From Trebouxia sp. TZW2008 (taxonomy: Eukaryota; Chlorophyta; Trebouxiophyceae; Trebouxiales; Trebouxiaceae): 64,000 nt of DNA. This document shows positions 43,192 through 56,141 of the stretch, in pieces. The stretch's first letter is position 1, and every line of letters begins with the position of its first letter. The DNA lies in assembly GCA_002118135.1 (NCBI GenBank), contig BDIU01000031.1, positions 1 through 64,000 of the forward strand. The letters run 5' to 3'. Both the position numbers and the translations under genes were made by a program. A model generated the notes under the pieces. It was given only the letters and a program-made list of their open reading frames with translations. It was not told where the DNA came from and made no database searches.

Positions 43192-46100
43192 TCAGCGTCT
43201 GCCCTTTCCCAAACTATCAAACCCCTCATGGCCCCATTTCTGCAAGCGGGTACACTTTGAGGGACGGGTATTACGGCCCTTGCGCTGCAAACCAGGTGGA
43301 GGGCCTGCAGCCTCTTGTTCACCCTCATCCTCAGACGGCATACTGTCAAGCCAGCTGTCCTCTCCAAACTCTCTGTGGCGGCCTCTGACTCTGATCTGAT
43401 GCTGACCATTGGCTTGCTGTGGTGCTTCTGCTGGGGGGCCAACTGCCTGTCGGGCCTGCAGAGAAGACACTCGTCCTGAGTGCTGTTGTACTGGTGAAGG
43501 CCTGTGCAAACTTATTTTTGGTGTTGAGACTGCGTAACCAGCAACAACGATTGATGCCATCTGGCAGCCATGATGTGCAGCATGCACCTTGTCAACTGCA
43601 GCATGCCCTGATTGCCAATGTAGCAGTGGCTGAGGCCTGTATCAATTTTATTTATTGGTGTTGAGCGGCTGTGCTGAGAGCACGCCTTGAGACGGTGGTG
43701 CACAGGACCATGAGATGGTGTAAGGCATGCTTGGGCATGTTGATGTTCATCTTGCCCGGGCAAGATACGTGCACGTGCGCTGATGCATGTAAACAAGCTG
43801 CACAGCATGTCATGCCCTTATGCCTCAACTGCATGGCATAGATGGCAGTCAATGAGTTGGCTGAACAGCTGAGAGTGCACATGCAATGCAACATTCAAAG
43901 GATGCTATGCTATGACCCTATGTAGATTGGTTTGACATGCCATGGCACTCACCTCTCTTCGCGCCTTGGCCGCTGCACGCTGTTTCTTCTCCTCTTCCAC
44001 GCCCTCCTTGTAAGCCTGTTAAACAGCAGCAACATCAGATTGGTTTGAGCCAATGAGTTGCAGAGTGACAGGTGTGCCGAGTGCAGAAAAGCACAGGTAA
44101 CAACATCTCTGTGAGAGCAAGCATTTGCAAATTGGAGCTGGTGGAAGCCCAAGAGAGGGCAGGCAAATTGACTGTCAAGCAAGCCAGCAACACACCCTTG
44201 CTTTCAGGCATCAATGCATTGTTGCGAGCAGCATTTGTCAAGCTCGACATGTGAAGTGCGCCCCTGGTAACATACCTCTGATTCCTGCACAGCCGCCCTC
44301 ACATCTTCAGAGGAGTTGTGGGCCACCACCCTCATGCAGCCGACCTTGTTCAGCGAGAATGGCCTGAGCTTCCGCAGTTCCTGCCACTGTTTGTCTTCCT
44401 CAGCCTATGAACACAAAGATGCTGCTTCAAAGTCTGCATTACTGAGGCATTCCGGCATGTGTTGCACTTCAGGCTGACAACAGTGAAATATAGCACCGAT
44501 GACACAGGTGCAATGCAAGGACTGGAGAGGTGTGAAGGCACATTGCAGCAGAAGTCATGCGCGTCTCAAATCAACAGCTGCAAATATCTGACATTGCAGA
44601 ATCAGCAATACGATTAATGCCGTTTGGCAGCCATGATGTGCTACATGCATCTTGTCAACTGCAGCGAGTGTTGCAGGCTAATTGGGTTTGCAACTGCAGA
44701 CATGCTGAACATTACCCAGCTCCGATACAATGCATGTTGATGCAAAGTGGCTTGGGGAAAAAGGCAGCAGGAAGGTTCACCTGCTTTGCCTTGTCGTCCT
44801 GGGTCTTATGCCCGTTCCATGTCCCGCGCCCACGCTGAGTGTACGCAGCGTCTGGAAGAACACCTGGAAACACACAAGAGCTCAAGGCGCAAACTACATA
44901 GGCAGTCATAGTGATTGCAGTTTGTCAGGGATGCAATGTGACACTGCAGACACTCAGGTCTGATTGTTACAAAAGCAAATGACATCCTTGCATTTGCAGC
45001 GATCAACAGTTAGCTGGTGTCAGCTACAATTCACAAAAGTCTATTGAGCTGACAAAGACATGAGTGCATGCTCATGAAACCTCTCACTCACGCATACAGC
45101 CCTATGCAATCAGCATTGTGCAGATGAATGCAGAATATGTTACCTTTCTGGCGCCTGGGTGCTTGAGTTGCAGCAGGAAGACCCTCATGTATGCCTGCTA
45201 CTCTGCCTTGGATAAGCCTAGGAGCTGCTGCCCCAGCCCCCTGTGCCAACCCCTCATCATCTTGCAAACCAGTGGCAGCTGCACCCTTCTTTGGGAGCTC
45301 TGAAACCAGCAAACCCCATTTGCCTTTGCCTCCCTTGGCCCCCTGCACAAGTGATGTCTGGTGTTAGACATTAGCAACGCTCAATGGCATAAGCTGGTCA
45401 TGATGTGTGTGCTCATTGACTTTGAAGGAACTAGCTGACAGGTAAATCACGCAGCATGAGTCGTAACATGCATGAAGTACAGGCAGCTGATCAGCAAATG
45501 TGCACCAATTGCGCAAATCAATGCTAAATTGGAGACACAGCAGTTACCTTAGAGTGTTTCTGCTGCGGCTTGGTCAATGCAGAACGAGGAGTCTGGTGAC
45601 CACCCAGGGTAGGCACTGTGGTCAGGGCTGCCTTGGCAGTGGCGGTTGGTATCGAGTGCTTGGCAGAAGAGACTAGGGCACCACCTGTCCCTGTCTGCGG
45701 GGTGTCTGGTACTGTGAGCACACCTGCAGTTAGCAGCAACCTTGACAATGCACCCCTGATGCTGCATCATGTAGCTAGAGTTGCTGATAAGAACAGCTTG
45801 AAGTCAATAGATGGTGACTGGAGCATTAGTTGACTCGACATCATGCAAAAGAAGCTCAAAGTGAAATGACTGACAAGCAGATTTTGGCGTGATCAAGTCG
45901 ACACGATTAGTTGGAAGCTGCTGACATGGGCAACTAACGCAGAGGACTTTCTAAGCACTGCTGACTCTGATACCTTGGTGCAACATGCACAGGGTGTCAG
46001 AGCATCATCAGCATATCACAATATCTGTACTGGTGCACGTGCATACTTACATTTGCCTTGAAGGGCTTTTGAGAGTCAGATGTCATACCTGTGGAGGCTG

Positions 46101-49100
46101 TTTCTGCTGCCTCAGCACCAATGAAGCCTCTGGGAGACATCTGCCCGGATGGATTGGCAGCAAACTTGAGGCTGAGGGGTGTGTGCGCAGGAATGCCTCT
46201 TGGTGACTGCCTTGAAACATCAAGGGCGGCCTGCATATTCAACGTCTGGTGTGAGGCATGAGGGATGCTCCGTGACACAGACAGAGCATGATGCATTCAA
46301 ATATGAATCTCGTCAAAAACATCAGCAGACACACAAACAGTGGAGCTCTAGAACCACAGTCTCCATGTGGAGGCAAGTTTGCAGCAAGTATGACCTAAAT
46401 AATTGAATTGGATACATGCTGCCGCAATTTCAGGACAGAAGGCATAGCTAGTGTGCAAGGGGCACCAAAGTCAACCAATGCCTACACCTGAAATGAAAGT
46501 GATGCTTGGATGGGCGAGACCAGACATTCACCTTTGACACTCTCTGCTGTGCTGCTGATGCTGTAGCGAAGAGTGCGCTGCCAAGAGGCAGATCAAGCAC
46601 CACAGCCAGGGGCCTCCTCTCAGGAATGGTCGGCTCCTTAGGCTTGTCAGTACTTGTCAAGGTGGCCACTGGCTGTGACTGCAGCGACGCTGTCGCCTTG
46701 GCCTCATCTGCATTCAACAGCAAATCTGACAATTCACACAAGGTGCAAGGTAACTTATACATACATACAAGGTAAATTTGGCCTCAATTTGTAGCAACAG
46801 CTATGCAAGCAACTAAAGGTATGACAGTTGTCAAGCCCCAATTTACCAAACATGTGCTCAAAAAAGGAAAGACGTGTGTCTGCCAACTCAGCACAGTGCG
46901 CACAAATTGCACAGTTGATGAAGAGATGCAGATGACCGCTACCCACCAAAGCAAGCATTTGTGATTTGCAGTGCAATGCTAACTTGGATGACTGCAACAT
47001 GTCTTTGCACAAGCATCACAAACTACGGCTGTGCCAACTATGGCTGCGTGAGTGCATGTGGCATGAAAGGGCTTGAAGCATTGAAGTGCTTACCAGCTTG
47101 AATGCTCCTGAGTGCCTCGGCATCAGGAGATTTTGTGAGATGTAACCCCATAGGAGAAATGTGGGCAGACGTGTAGCCCAAGGCTTGAGTCATGGCTGAG
47201 AGGGTGAGGGGCGTCCTTGCACCATTCCCACCCTGAAAGCAGCAGTGAGACCACCCTCAGCAGGCATTAGCAGTTGTGGTTTCAAAGTATAGCATTCTTG
47301 TTGGCAAGCAGTTGTTGAGAAACTGACAGTATCGCTCTTAGGTCAAGAGTGAACGGCGTCTAGCAGCAAGCATGCAACTGTGCCAAAGCGCATTCTGCAG
47401 GACCATATGTGCTTGATGTCATTGCTTGCACAGCTTTGCTGCTGTCAGAAACGCAGATCAAGCTGTGTAAAGAAACAAAGGTATATGTATGCGATTTATG
47501 CAGCCTGACCAGCAAGCAACGAGATGACATGAAAGAAGAAATGCAGTCCTACCTGAGACACAATTGGAGCCTGGGCAGCTGTGTGAGGCCTGTCCTGCTC
47601 CTTCGACTCAGTCTTAAGAGCCTGGGCTGTGCCAGCACTTCGGAACGCTGGTGGGCGTGGCATCAAGATTGACATGAGTCTGGCCGTGACTGGGCATGAC
47701 ACTGTGGTTGCCTTCGCAGCTGAGGTCCTCTTGAGCCATATGACGAATTCAGCATAGGTACAGAACCGCGCGTGCTCTGTGGGACTGAGCCTGCAACATA
47801 CATAATAACATATTAACAACAGGTGAAACTACACATCAGCCTGCCTGCAACGTGCACAAGCAGCAAAATGGAAGCTGCAGTACACAGCTCATAAGAGCAC
47901 AGCAGGTTTGCCTAACATTGACCAAGCCTATTTTGATCAACCTTGTCCAGAGCAAAGGGTAAGATTTGTCCAACAGCTGTGTATTGTACGTATTGTACAT
48001 CATACGTGATAACAGCACGGAGTCCAATCCAGCTTCACTGGCAGTAACAGCAAAGTCAGGTGCATGCTCAGCGAAGTCAGGTGCATGACCAAATTTGCCC
48101 AGAGCAAAGGGTAACTTTCACTGAACAGCTGTGCCTTGCCCATTATTTCGGCACAAAGTCTAGCGGTAATGGAAGGAACAGCAAAGTCAAGTGCATGCGC
48201 AAAGTGATATACCTGGCAGCATTGGCACCTCCAATCAGCCTGGCACTGGGCATGGTCGTGACAACTGCTTGTCCCCAGCACTGTTTTTGGCGACACTGGT
48301 CCAGCAGCTCTTTGGGGGTGAGCGGTGCCCCAAAGCCAGAGTTGGTCAGGCTCTCACATGTCATGGACAGGTGAGTGATGAGGCTGTGCAGACCATGGCC
48401 TCTGCCAGTCTGTCTCTGGGTGATGGTAATCATGGGAAGTATCAGCAGTGACAGGCCAGCAGGTTGGCATGCCTCATGACCCTTGCTGGTCTGCCTTGTG
48501 GTGGTGGTAATGGTGAGGCGGGGAAGTAGTGAGAATAGGCCGTGCTGGTGAGGGTGTCTGGCCCCCTTGACCAGGGGTTGAGGTGACATGTGACGGGGTG
48601 GGGCAAGCAAAGCCTGGGGGATAGGGTGAAGAGAAAGAAGAGCCAGGCAGGTGCTTGGGCAAGGTAGCACACAGTGATCATGGATGTGCAGAGGGCGGGG
48701 CTGGAACGGCGCCATGCTCATCAGGCTGGAGGGGAAAATAATGCTAGTCGTCTGCCCATGCCGAGAAATGAACAGACGGTGTACTAGGGAGTAATGGCAG
48801 CCAGCCTGGGGCAACACCAAAGTCAGACTAAAGCTCCACTCATGCTGGGGGCGGAGTGAGCGGTGCACTGGAGTAGAGCATCTGCCAGGCTGAGGCAGCG
48901 CCTTGCTTGTGAGGCTTAGAGAGTGAGCCAAGCCAGTGATCTGTTTGGGCTGGGAGACACATGAGCAGAGGATTGCGGAGGACTGTATGCTGGGTTGGGG
49001 CAGAAAGCCCATGAGCTTTGAGGAGGCGTTCAGGGAATGAGTCTGCTCCTGCGGGACGGCTGAGGCCAAATGGAAGAACGCGGGCTGGGTGGCAGGCTGT

Positions 49101-50110
49101 GGCAGCATGCCTATGATGTCAGGGATGCCACTGATGCTTGGGAGTATGGGGGCAAAGTAGGGACTCTGGGCACATGTGAAAAGTGTCCTGCTAGAGCTGC
49201 CTATTATGAGGACTTCCAGTGTCTGAATAGATGATGCAAACTGGATAGTCATGCCCGCTGTCAAGGGGTTGGCAGTGTGAGATGACAAAACCAACTTTGT
49301 CAGCCACAGCTTCTGCGCTCCTCGGGCTACTGCCCTTGCGCTGAAATTGACGATGTGAACAAATGCTGGTCCACTCGAGCACTTGATGATTGTTTGCCTG
49401 CAGTGCAAAAGCACATGCGCATTTTACATGCTGCTCATTGACTTTCAGGTAGCAAATCTAGGATTGAGTTGCCCATGACCACAAAAACATGACAGGAGCA
49501 AGCTCAGAGCCAATATGCTGATGATGGCATGCTGTCAGCTTGATAATGCAGAGGGTACAGCAATTTGGGTTCTTTGACATTTGTCACTTTGGCAGAAATG
49601 CTTGTTTGACAGCTGATGAAACACAGAGCTTTGAAGGCAAGCATGCAAGCGCTTATCTAATCTGATGAAGAAGAGCTGAACAGTAGTGCTGCATGTATGT
49701 CGTACCTGAGGTCAAAGCTGCTGGCATCATGGCTGTTGACCATCACACCAGCGGTTCTATGGTCCAACAGCCAGGCAGCTAGGCAGAAGCTGCCTTGCTG
49801 AGACGCAGCTGAGACCAAGGAGGGCATCACATTGAGTGACTTGGCCTTTACTGGCAGCTCCATGGGTGAGGCCTTGCACGTCTTCAATGCCTTAAGGCTG
49901 CTTTGGACCAATTTCAGGTAGCTGCCATACGACAGGCTCTGAAGCCCAGCAGGTGCCAGAGCCACCTGCATGCACATACAGCTCAGTGTTGTGAGTTTGA
50001 CAGAATTGCACTGCAAAATTCCAAGCATCAGTAAGATGTCGCTGGCTGGTCTGCAATGCAACTCACCCTCTGGCCGATAGCTGCAACACCGTCTTTACAT
50101 GAGAGCAAGT
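43192..50110 (-). CDS. Large low-complexity protein, C-terminal part (possibly same gene as 51136-56019)
   Basis: Not recognised. Many short exons with in-phase GT-AG joins: 43192-43455 (terminal, stop at 43192, ending WGHEGFDSLGKGRR), 43953-44015 (AYKEGVEEEKKQRAAAKARR, a basic helix), 44276-44404 (QWQELRKLRPFSLNKV), 44781-44863, 45144-45342, 45548-45723 (TVPDTPQTGTGGALV), ~46050-46240, ~46530-46720, ~47095-47235 (TPLTLSAMTQALGY), ~47550-47800, ~48210-49385 and ~49710-49965. Sequence is Ser/Pro/Ala/Lys-rich and mostly disordered, with (T/S)P dipeptides that could be phosphorylated. The ~390-codon exon contains degenerate units of about 30 residues beginning LPQP. The 5' end is lost in the region of the N gap. 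A scaffold or cytoskeletal role would fit, but nothing proves it. Confidence 0.55.
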
Positions 50111-50141
50111 TGAAGCATGCATCAAATTGGCATCTGAGATG

Positions 50142-50251
50142 NNNNNNNNNNNNNNNNNNNNNNNNNNNNNNNNNNNNNNNNNNNNNNNNNNNNNNNNNNN
50201 NNNNNNNNNNNNNNNNNNNNNNNNNNNNNNNNNNNNNNNNNNNNNNNNNNN
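50142..50251. other. Assembly gap (N run)
   Basis: 110 unknown bases. This may hide an exon linking the two parts of the minus-strand gene. Confidence 1.
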
Positions 50252-50616
50252 CTCTCAACGTAGACTGATGAGAGAAGTGTGCTATGCATGAGTGTTCAAG
50301 GGCTTTGCAAAGAATGGGTGATTAGCCTGACATCTTTTGCCCATAGCTGTAACAATGTATATAAAGAGCCGGTCACATTGTGGTTATATGTGTTATAGGT
50401 TCCTTATTGTAACATGAGTCAAATGCTGTGCAAGAGTGTGTCAAGGGTCAACACAGATGAAGACTGCATCAACACTCCAAGGCTGATGCAGCTGCAATGT
50501 GTTTGGTTGGTGGCAAAAAGAGCAGCAGCTTGCTGCACAGGCAGGACACGTAGAACCCCCCGTACCCCTTTCCTTTGGCTGACCACCTCATTTGCATTCA
50601 ATCTAAACATGTGCTA

Positions 50617-50650
50617 GACAGGCTCAGCAGGCCCAGCTAGGGACATACTG
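50617..50650. repeat. Dispersed short repeat, copy 1
   Basis: CTAGACAGGCTCAGCAGG followed by CCCAGCT recurs almost exactly at 60163-60196, 9.5 kb away. It may be the end of a mobile element. Confidence 0.6.
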
Positions 50651-50683
50651 TAGCAATCAATTGTCCCTAACCAGTTTGGTCCT

Positions 50684-50780
50684 GTGCTGTTCTGCACCAT
50701 TTGTACTAAGCATGAAATGAGGTGAGGTCCTTGTGCTGTTCTACACCATTTGTACTGAGCATGAAAGGAGGTGAGGTCCT
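50684..50780. repeat. 48-bp tandem duplication
   Basis: Two adjacent near-identical copies of a block containing CTGTTCTACACCATTTGTAC and AGGTGAGGTCCTT. Confidence 0.85.
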
Positions 50781-50876
50781 TGTAAACGGTTGTCTGCCAA
50801 GTGTCTCTGGCTTTGCCTCTCCTGAAAAGAAAGTAGACTTTCTTCGTCTCCCTTGTACAGTGCCTTTGCAACTAGT

Positions 50877-51008
50877 AATTGCCCAAAGATACACTGGAAA
50901 GGCAATCTATCCTGTGACATACGTGCTGTGCGCCCCAGCCATCTAAACGGGGCACACAGCACGCATGTCGCAGGACAGATTGCCTTTCCAGTGTGTGCTT
51001 GGGCAATT
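50877..51008. repeat. Long near-perfect inverted repeat (60-bp arms, 12-bp loop)
   Basis: Left arm 50877-50936 and right arm 50949-51008 are reverse complements with about seven mismatches and no gap; the loop is 50937-50948. Several mismatches would be G:U pairs in RNA. It is located 3' of the 51136-51345 exon, in an intron or intergenic. Confidence 0.9.
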
Positions 51009-51135
51009 GCCAGTCACACAGGCTAGGGCTGACCACTTGCTGTAACCTCACCACCTTGCTGTATAAAACCGAAAATATCTCACATGGGCAAACAGAGCAG
51101 TTTGAAACTCCACAGCTAAGGAAATCCCAAGGTAC

Positions 51136-54100
51136 CTGGTCAGCAGTCGTTAGGGCAGTGACAGGCTGCATAGGCTGGGCAGCCAGGCGCGCCTCTTCTT
51201 GGGCACAAGCAGCAGCTACTGCCCTGACAGCCACTTGGTGGGCCACAGCCCTTGCCTCCTCCTCAGCCCTGATGTTGGCTCTCAGTGTAGCCACTGCTTC
51301 TGGTGACGTCGCCGCTTGAAGGCGCATGTACAGTGAGTCCCTCTCCTGAAATACACACATGCGGGGTGGAATTTATGTCAAGTTACTTGTTACGCAAATG
51401 CACTGATTCCCTCTTGAACACACATACAGACTCGCATGGTGAATTCCATGCAATTTGCTTGTCATGATGAGTCTCTTTGGTGTGTACAGGGCTGACAATT
51501 GCACTGCAATGACAGCAGTCTGGCAATTTGAAGTGAGTTGAAATGCAAGCAGTCTGATGGGCTGCAGCAGTTTGTGCCAGCAGACAGTGTTTGTCAACAG
51601 CGCCATGTACTACTGCATTTCAAGCAGCAAGGCCGTCATTTTGACAAACTTGAGTCCGTCTTCAGTAAACTGACTTGCAGTTGGCCAAAGACGTTGCACT
51701 GGGTTTGATGCTGCAAATGACATGGCAGTATCTATCCAAGACTTATCTTCCAGTTGACAGGTCAAAGTCAGGTACCCTGATTTGGTAGCCTGACCAGCGA
51801 TGCTGCCACATTGCCTCAACACCTAAAATGGGTTGTCCGAAGCAGAACATGACTTCAAGATGACAAGATGAGCCTGTCAGACCAGAAGGAGGTCTGACTC
51901 ATGAGCTCACCTTGGTCAGGGCTGCATACATGTCCTGATAGCGCTCCAGGCACCATCCAAGTCCTGTCTCACGGGCCTCCAGCTGCTCACATTGAAGCCG
52001 CATCTGGCTCACCTCAGCTTGAAGGGCCTGCAACTGCAGTGCATTGCTCCATTCTGTTGTCATCAAATGCATCATGAGTGATCGGTAGCTTTAGCAAGCA
52101 ACATGCAGAACTTGCAGCCAACTTGAATGCCAATATCTTTTTGAGCTGGATCAGCTGCTACAACCCACTACTCTCTGTGTGATAAGAGCATGCAAGAAGC
52201 ACAGAAGAATTAGAGAAGTGATACAAAATTTTGGCCAAGTACCTGCTCAGGGACAGGAGCATCCACTGGGTGCACAGGCAGTGCAGCCAGGCGTGCCTCT
52301 TCTTGGGCACAAGCAGCAGCTACTGCCCTCACAGCCATCTGGTGGGCCACAGCCCTTGCTTCCTCTTTGGCCCTAATGTTTGCCCTCAAAGCAGCCAATG
52401 CTCTTGGGGATGTGGCCGTTTGGAGGCGCAAGCACAACAGTTCCTTATCCTGCAGCATACATCCTCCAAAAGGTTGATACAAACACAGTGGTGCGCATGA
52501 TGATGTGTCTTGTAACGCTATAAACACCTGAACTGCACAGCGCTCAAAGACTTTGTTGATTCTCAGAAAATATTGCTGTGAAGTTAGCACATGCAGAAAT
52601 GCACAACAGACTGAGCAAACGTTATTGTCGCACTGCAAAAATATGCACTTCAAGCTGACATCCACTTCATTGACTGCTTCCGATGCAGCAAGTTGCATCA
52701 AGCTGAACAATTTGACCAAATGCTCACTGTAACAAGCTGACCATGATCAACTGGTAAGTCATGATTTAATTGACGCTGTCCAGCAGCAGCAGAACGTGGC
52801 CTTTGAATTTTAGCCTGAAGGTGTTGTAGAGTATCAATATTGAAGAAGAGACTTACCTTGATGATGGCTCCACATGTGGCCTGAAGGCGCTGAAGACACC
52901 ACCCAAAACTGGTGGCCCGGTCCTCCAGCTGCTTGTTCTCAGATGTCATGTTGCTTAGTTGGGCTTCCAAGGCAGAGACCTGCAACAGCAGTGCATTTGT
53001 TCACTCGCTCATTTGTGCATGCATACATTCAGTCAGTCAATGTTTCATTCAATAATTCATTAAAAATTCATTCAGTCATTCATTCATGCATTCAGTCAGT
53101 CACTGCTCATGCGCTTTTGCCGCTTGCTAGGCAGTCTTTGGAATCCAGTGAACAGGGCATTGCTGTCTTCCGTGTACAGACAGTGGGATGATGACGGCAT
53201 GCCATCAAGTTTGGGAAGTACAAACATCTGATGTACAATAGCAGATGATGCATCATGGCAGACATTGCAGTCAGAGAAAAGCAGGGTGCAGCAGCAAAGC
53301 CATGCAGCACTCGCAGATCTTCCCAGTCCTACCTGGGACTTCAGGGAGTCCTCAGAGGCTTGCAGCTGAGCCAGCAGCTTCTTCTGCTTGCTCTGTTCCA
53401 GCAGCTCTTGCTGCCTCACAGAGTCATCAGCCCGCTGCAGAGTCGGCTGCTTCAGCGGTACTTCAGTCACTGACTGACTCCTGCACACTGATTGCTTGCA
53501 TTTAGTTTTATGTTACAAAATTGCAAGTGCTGATGCACAGCACAAGCACAGCAATACAAAAGACAATGACATGCAGACAGATTGCCGTACATGCCAGAAT
53601 GGCTACGGAGGTTATGCAGTGTAAATTATCAAATGGTGCAGCACATTCAAAACATGGAACAAACGACAACTATGCAGCACCATTATACAAAATCAGCTTG
53701 GACACTGACGTTGTCCAAGTGACCCAGACACGTGCAAATGTGAAGATGTAAAGGCAAATCGAAATGTGAACATGAGCATGTCTACATTCGCATGACGAGC
53801 ACAAATTGTTGCGTATGCACCACATTTTGCCAGGCAGTGACTCTACAACAAGGAATCTGCTGCTTCTGAACTTAACCATGCAATTTGCATTAGTGTTTCG
53901 CACCTGAGGGTAGCTGAGACCTGCTTCTGACGTCCAGCTCCAGACCATACATTGTCATCTAGGAGCAGATCCAACCTTCTGTTGACATCAGTGCTGATGC
54001 CATAGCTCTTGATCCCTCCCTACAGCATGTCAGCACCCCTGTTTGATCCAAATTCATATGCACAGTTTGCACAATTGTGCATATATAGTATCAGGCACAT

Positions 54101-56019
54101 TGGAGGCGCCAGCAGCAACCTGAAATGCCAAAACAGAATTTGTTGCAAGAAACAAACATACTGATATCTTGACGTCTTCACCTGGAATGCAGGTAAACTT
54201 GCATTGCCTGAACAGGAATCAATTGTCAGAGCCATGCTGCAGTTCAAGCTGCATCAAAATTTAGTTTTGCATGAGCATGTTCAAAGCTGTGTCATATCAA
54301 TACCCTCAAAATCCATCTGGATGCACAAGAGGCAAGCAGCTTGTGGTGCACAGTGCAAGGGCCATGACCAATAAAAAAATGTCATGCAAAGTCTGCTGAA
54401 ATAGTTTTAAACTAGGACCTCTCGAATGCAAAGCTTATGCCAATGCAGACAGCGCAAATAGACCGCGCAGCAGGATCCAGGGCAACAAAACTTACCGCAA
54501 CAGCTGAAATGTCAGTGGTCGGGGAGTGCTCTACGTCATACTGGTACAAAGGGTTCTTGAAACCCTTTGCTTGTAAGGGGCCAGCGAACAAACCCTCATG
54601 GTGGCCACCTTCAGTCTTGGTTTTGCTGAAGACACCCTTGATTTTCTTGCCAGCCCTGTTGGCAATGAGCGTGCGCACAGGCTGCTGCAGTGCACCTTTT
54701 GCAGCCACTCGCGGCACCTACAGCATGCATGCCAAGAGCATCAGGCAGTGTGGACAGTGAAGTGAGCTGAGCTCACTAGAAGACTGCATCATGGTCCAAA
54801 CAAACGCTTGTCTTGCTTCAAGATACTAGACAGCGAGTTGAGAGTGCGATGACGGAGGAGACAAGTGTTGCTTGTCCACAGCAGTTGCCTGCATACTGAC
54901 TCTGCAGCAGCTAACAAAGCTTTCTGACCGGACTTGCCTGAGCGTCCATCGATTCGCATCGCAAGGACCTCCGCTGCTGGACGTGTCCAGTAGACGCTGC
55001 CTGTTGGCGCGCGGACTCTGCAGTGACAGGAGCTGCAAGTTAGAGATGGTTGACAAGCACCAAAGCACACTGCAAACTAAGTCACATGCCCTTTCCACAG
55101 ACCTTTGGAGCGTGTCTTCCGGCAGTTGTGTTCTGCTGGTGCCATACATAGAGCTGACATCGTCTTTGTGGCTGCAGCTCGCATCCTTTTTGTGACATTC
55201 AACCCTGACCCTGATGCAGGTTGACCGCGGGTTGGGTTTGAGCTTGCCATTGCGGCCTGTAGCGCAGACTTGGCTAGGCAGCAATCCGCTCAGTCATCCT
55301 GAAGCAAACCGGACCGAGAAGAACGTGTCGGAGCGCTGCATGATGCAGCCTGCATCAGCTGCAGACTGCAGTTTGCGTCCATGCCAAGCTTTCGCGCCAA
55401 AAGCCAAAAGACGGCGTCACAGGGTTGAGCTTGCAGTATATACGCCGTAATGACGCTCCTTGGCTGATTGCAAAGCCTCAAGCTCCCTTGATTGCGCCTG
55501 CAACTCTTGCTGTTGAAGCGTCTCTTTCTTCTCTTCGTTGATCTGATCAGGCGTGCTCTATTCGCGTGATGGCTGCTGAGATTGGTGTGATTCACTCTAA
55601 GTCAAAGCAGCATTTTCACACTGCCGCAGCATTTCCACGTGTGCACACTGCATGCCTTGCGCATACATAGTATCTGCTGATCATCTGATTTTATAGATTG
55701 GTCAACGGTCTAACATGCAAATATGTCAAGCAGAAGATATGAGGCAATACCACCCGAAGCAGTACACACCATATGGATGCATGCATCTCCTTCACCTGGT
55801 ATTATGATGCCAGAGTTTCTTGACCGCATTCAGCTGTGCTTGCCGTGAGGGCTGATCAGGACGCCTTTGCATGCATGCCAGCTGCTTCAGGAAAGCTTCT
55901 CTGCAACTTGATAAAGTCAAAAGGGCCTGCTGCAACAGTACAAGCTCCGAAGCCACTGTTTCACAGGGTACTAGCATCGCATGACGATGAAAACACGACA
56001 TCGGCAAACATGCAAGCAT
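51136..56019 (-). CDS. Coiled-coil protein, N-terminal part of a large minus-strand gene
   Basis: Not recognised. Exons with clean phase at the 5' end: 55796-56019 (start MLACLPMSC), 55444-55555 (EEKKETLQQQELQAQSREL, coiled coil), 55086-55256 (basic, TKRMRAAATKTMSAL), 54496-54717 (basic, then YQYDVEHSP). Less certain: ~54182-54207 and ~53900-54020 (STDVNRRLDLLLDDNVWSG). Then 53333-53480 (QELLEQSKQKKLLAQLQASE), 52857-52979, 52243-52449, 51911-52033 and 51136-51345. The last four are two copies of a two-exon coiled-coil module, both intact. No stop was found before the N gap, so this may continue into 43192-50110. The start lies only 122 bp from the start of the divergent plus-strand gene. Confidence 0.6.
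51911..52979 (-). repeat. In-frame duplication of a two-exon coiled-coil module
   Basis: Exon pair 52857-52979 plus 52243-52449 matches pair 51911-52033 plus 51136-51345. The first exons are both exactly 41 codons (GWCLQRLQ versus GWCLERYQ). The second exons are 69 and 70 codons (LRANIRAKEEARAVAH versus LRANIRAEEEARAVAH). All four keep acceptors, donors and frame. Confidence 0.9.
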
Positions 56020-56141
56020 CGGAGAATGCAGCAATTGCTCGTTGCGTTGGCCAAGCGCTACAGGCACTCAACAGTCAGCATTGCCTCGGTGCTTGATGCC
56101 ATGAGCAGACTTAAACGAAGATACCAGCCCGTGGTGCCGCG
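56020..56141. promoter_or_regulatory. 122-bp divergent promoter region
   Basis: The two proposed start codons (56019 minus, 56142 plus) are separated by only 122 bp, so transcription of both genes must start within a very compact region, or one start is misplaced. Confidence 0.45.
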
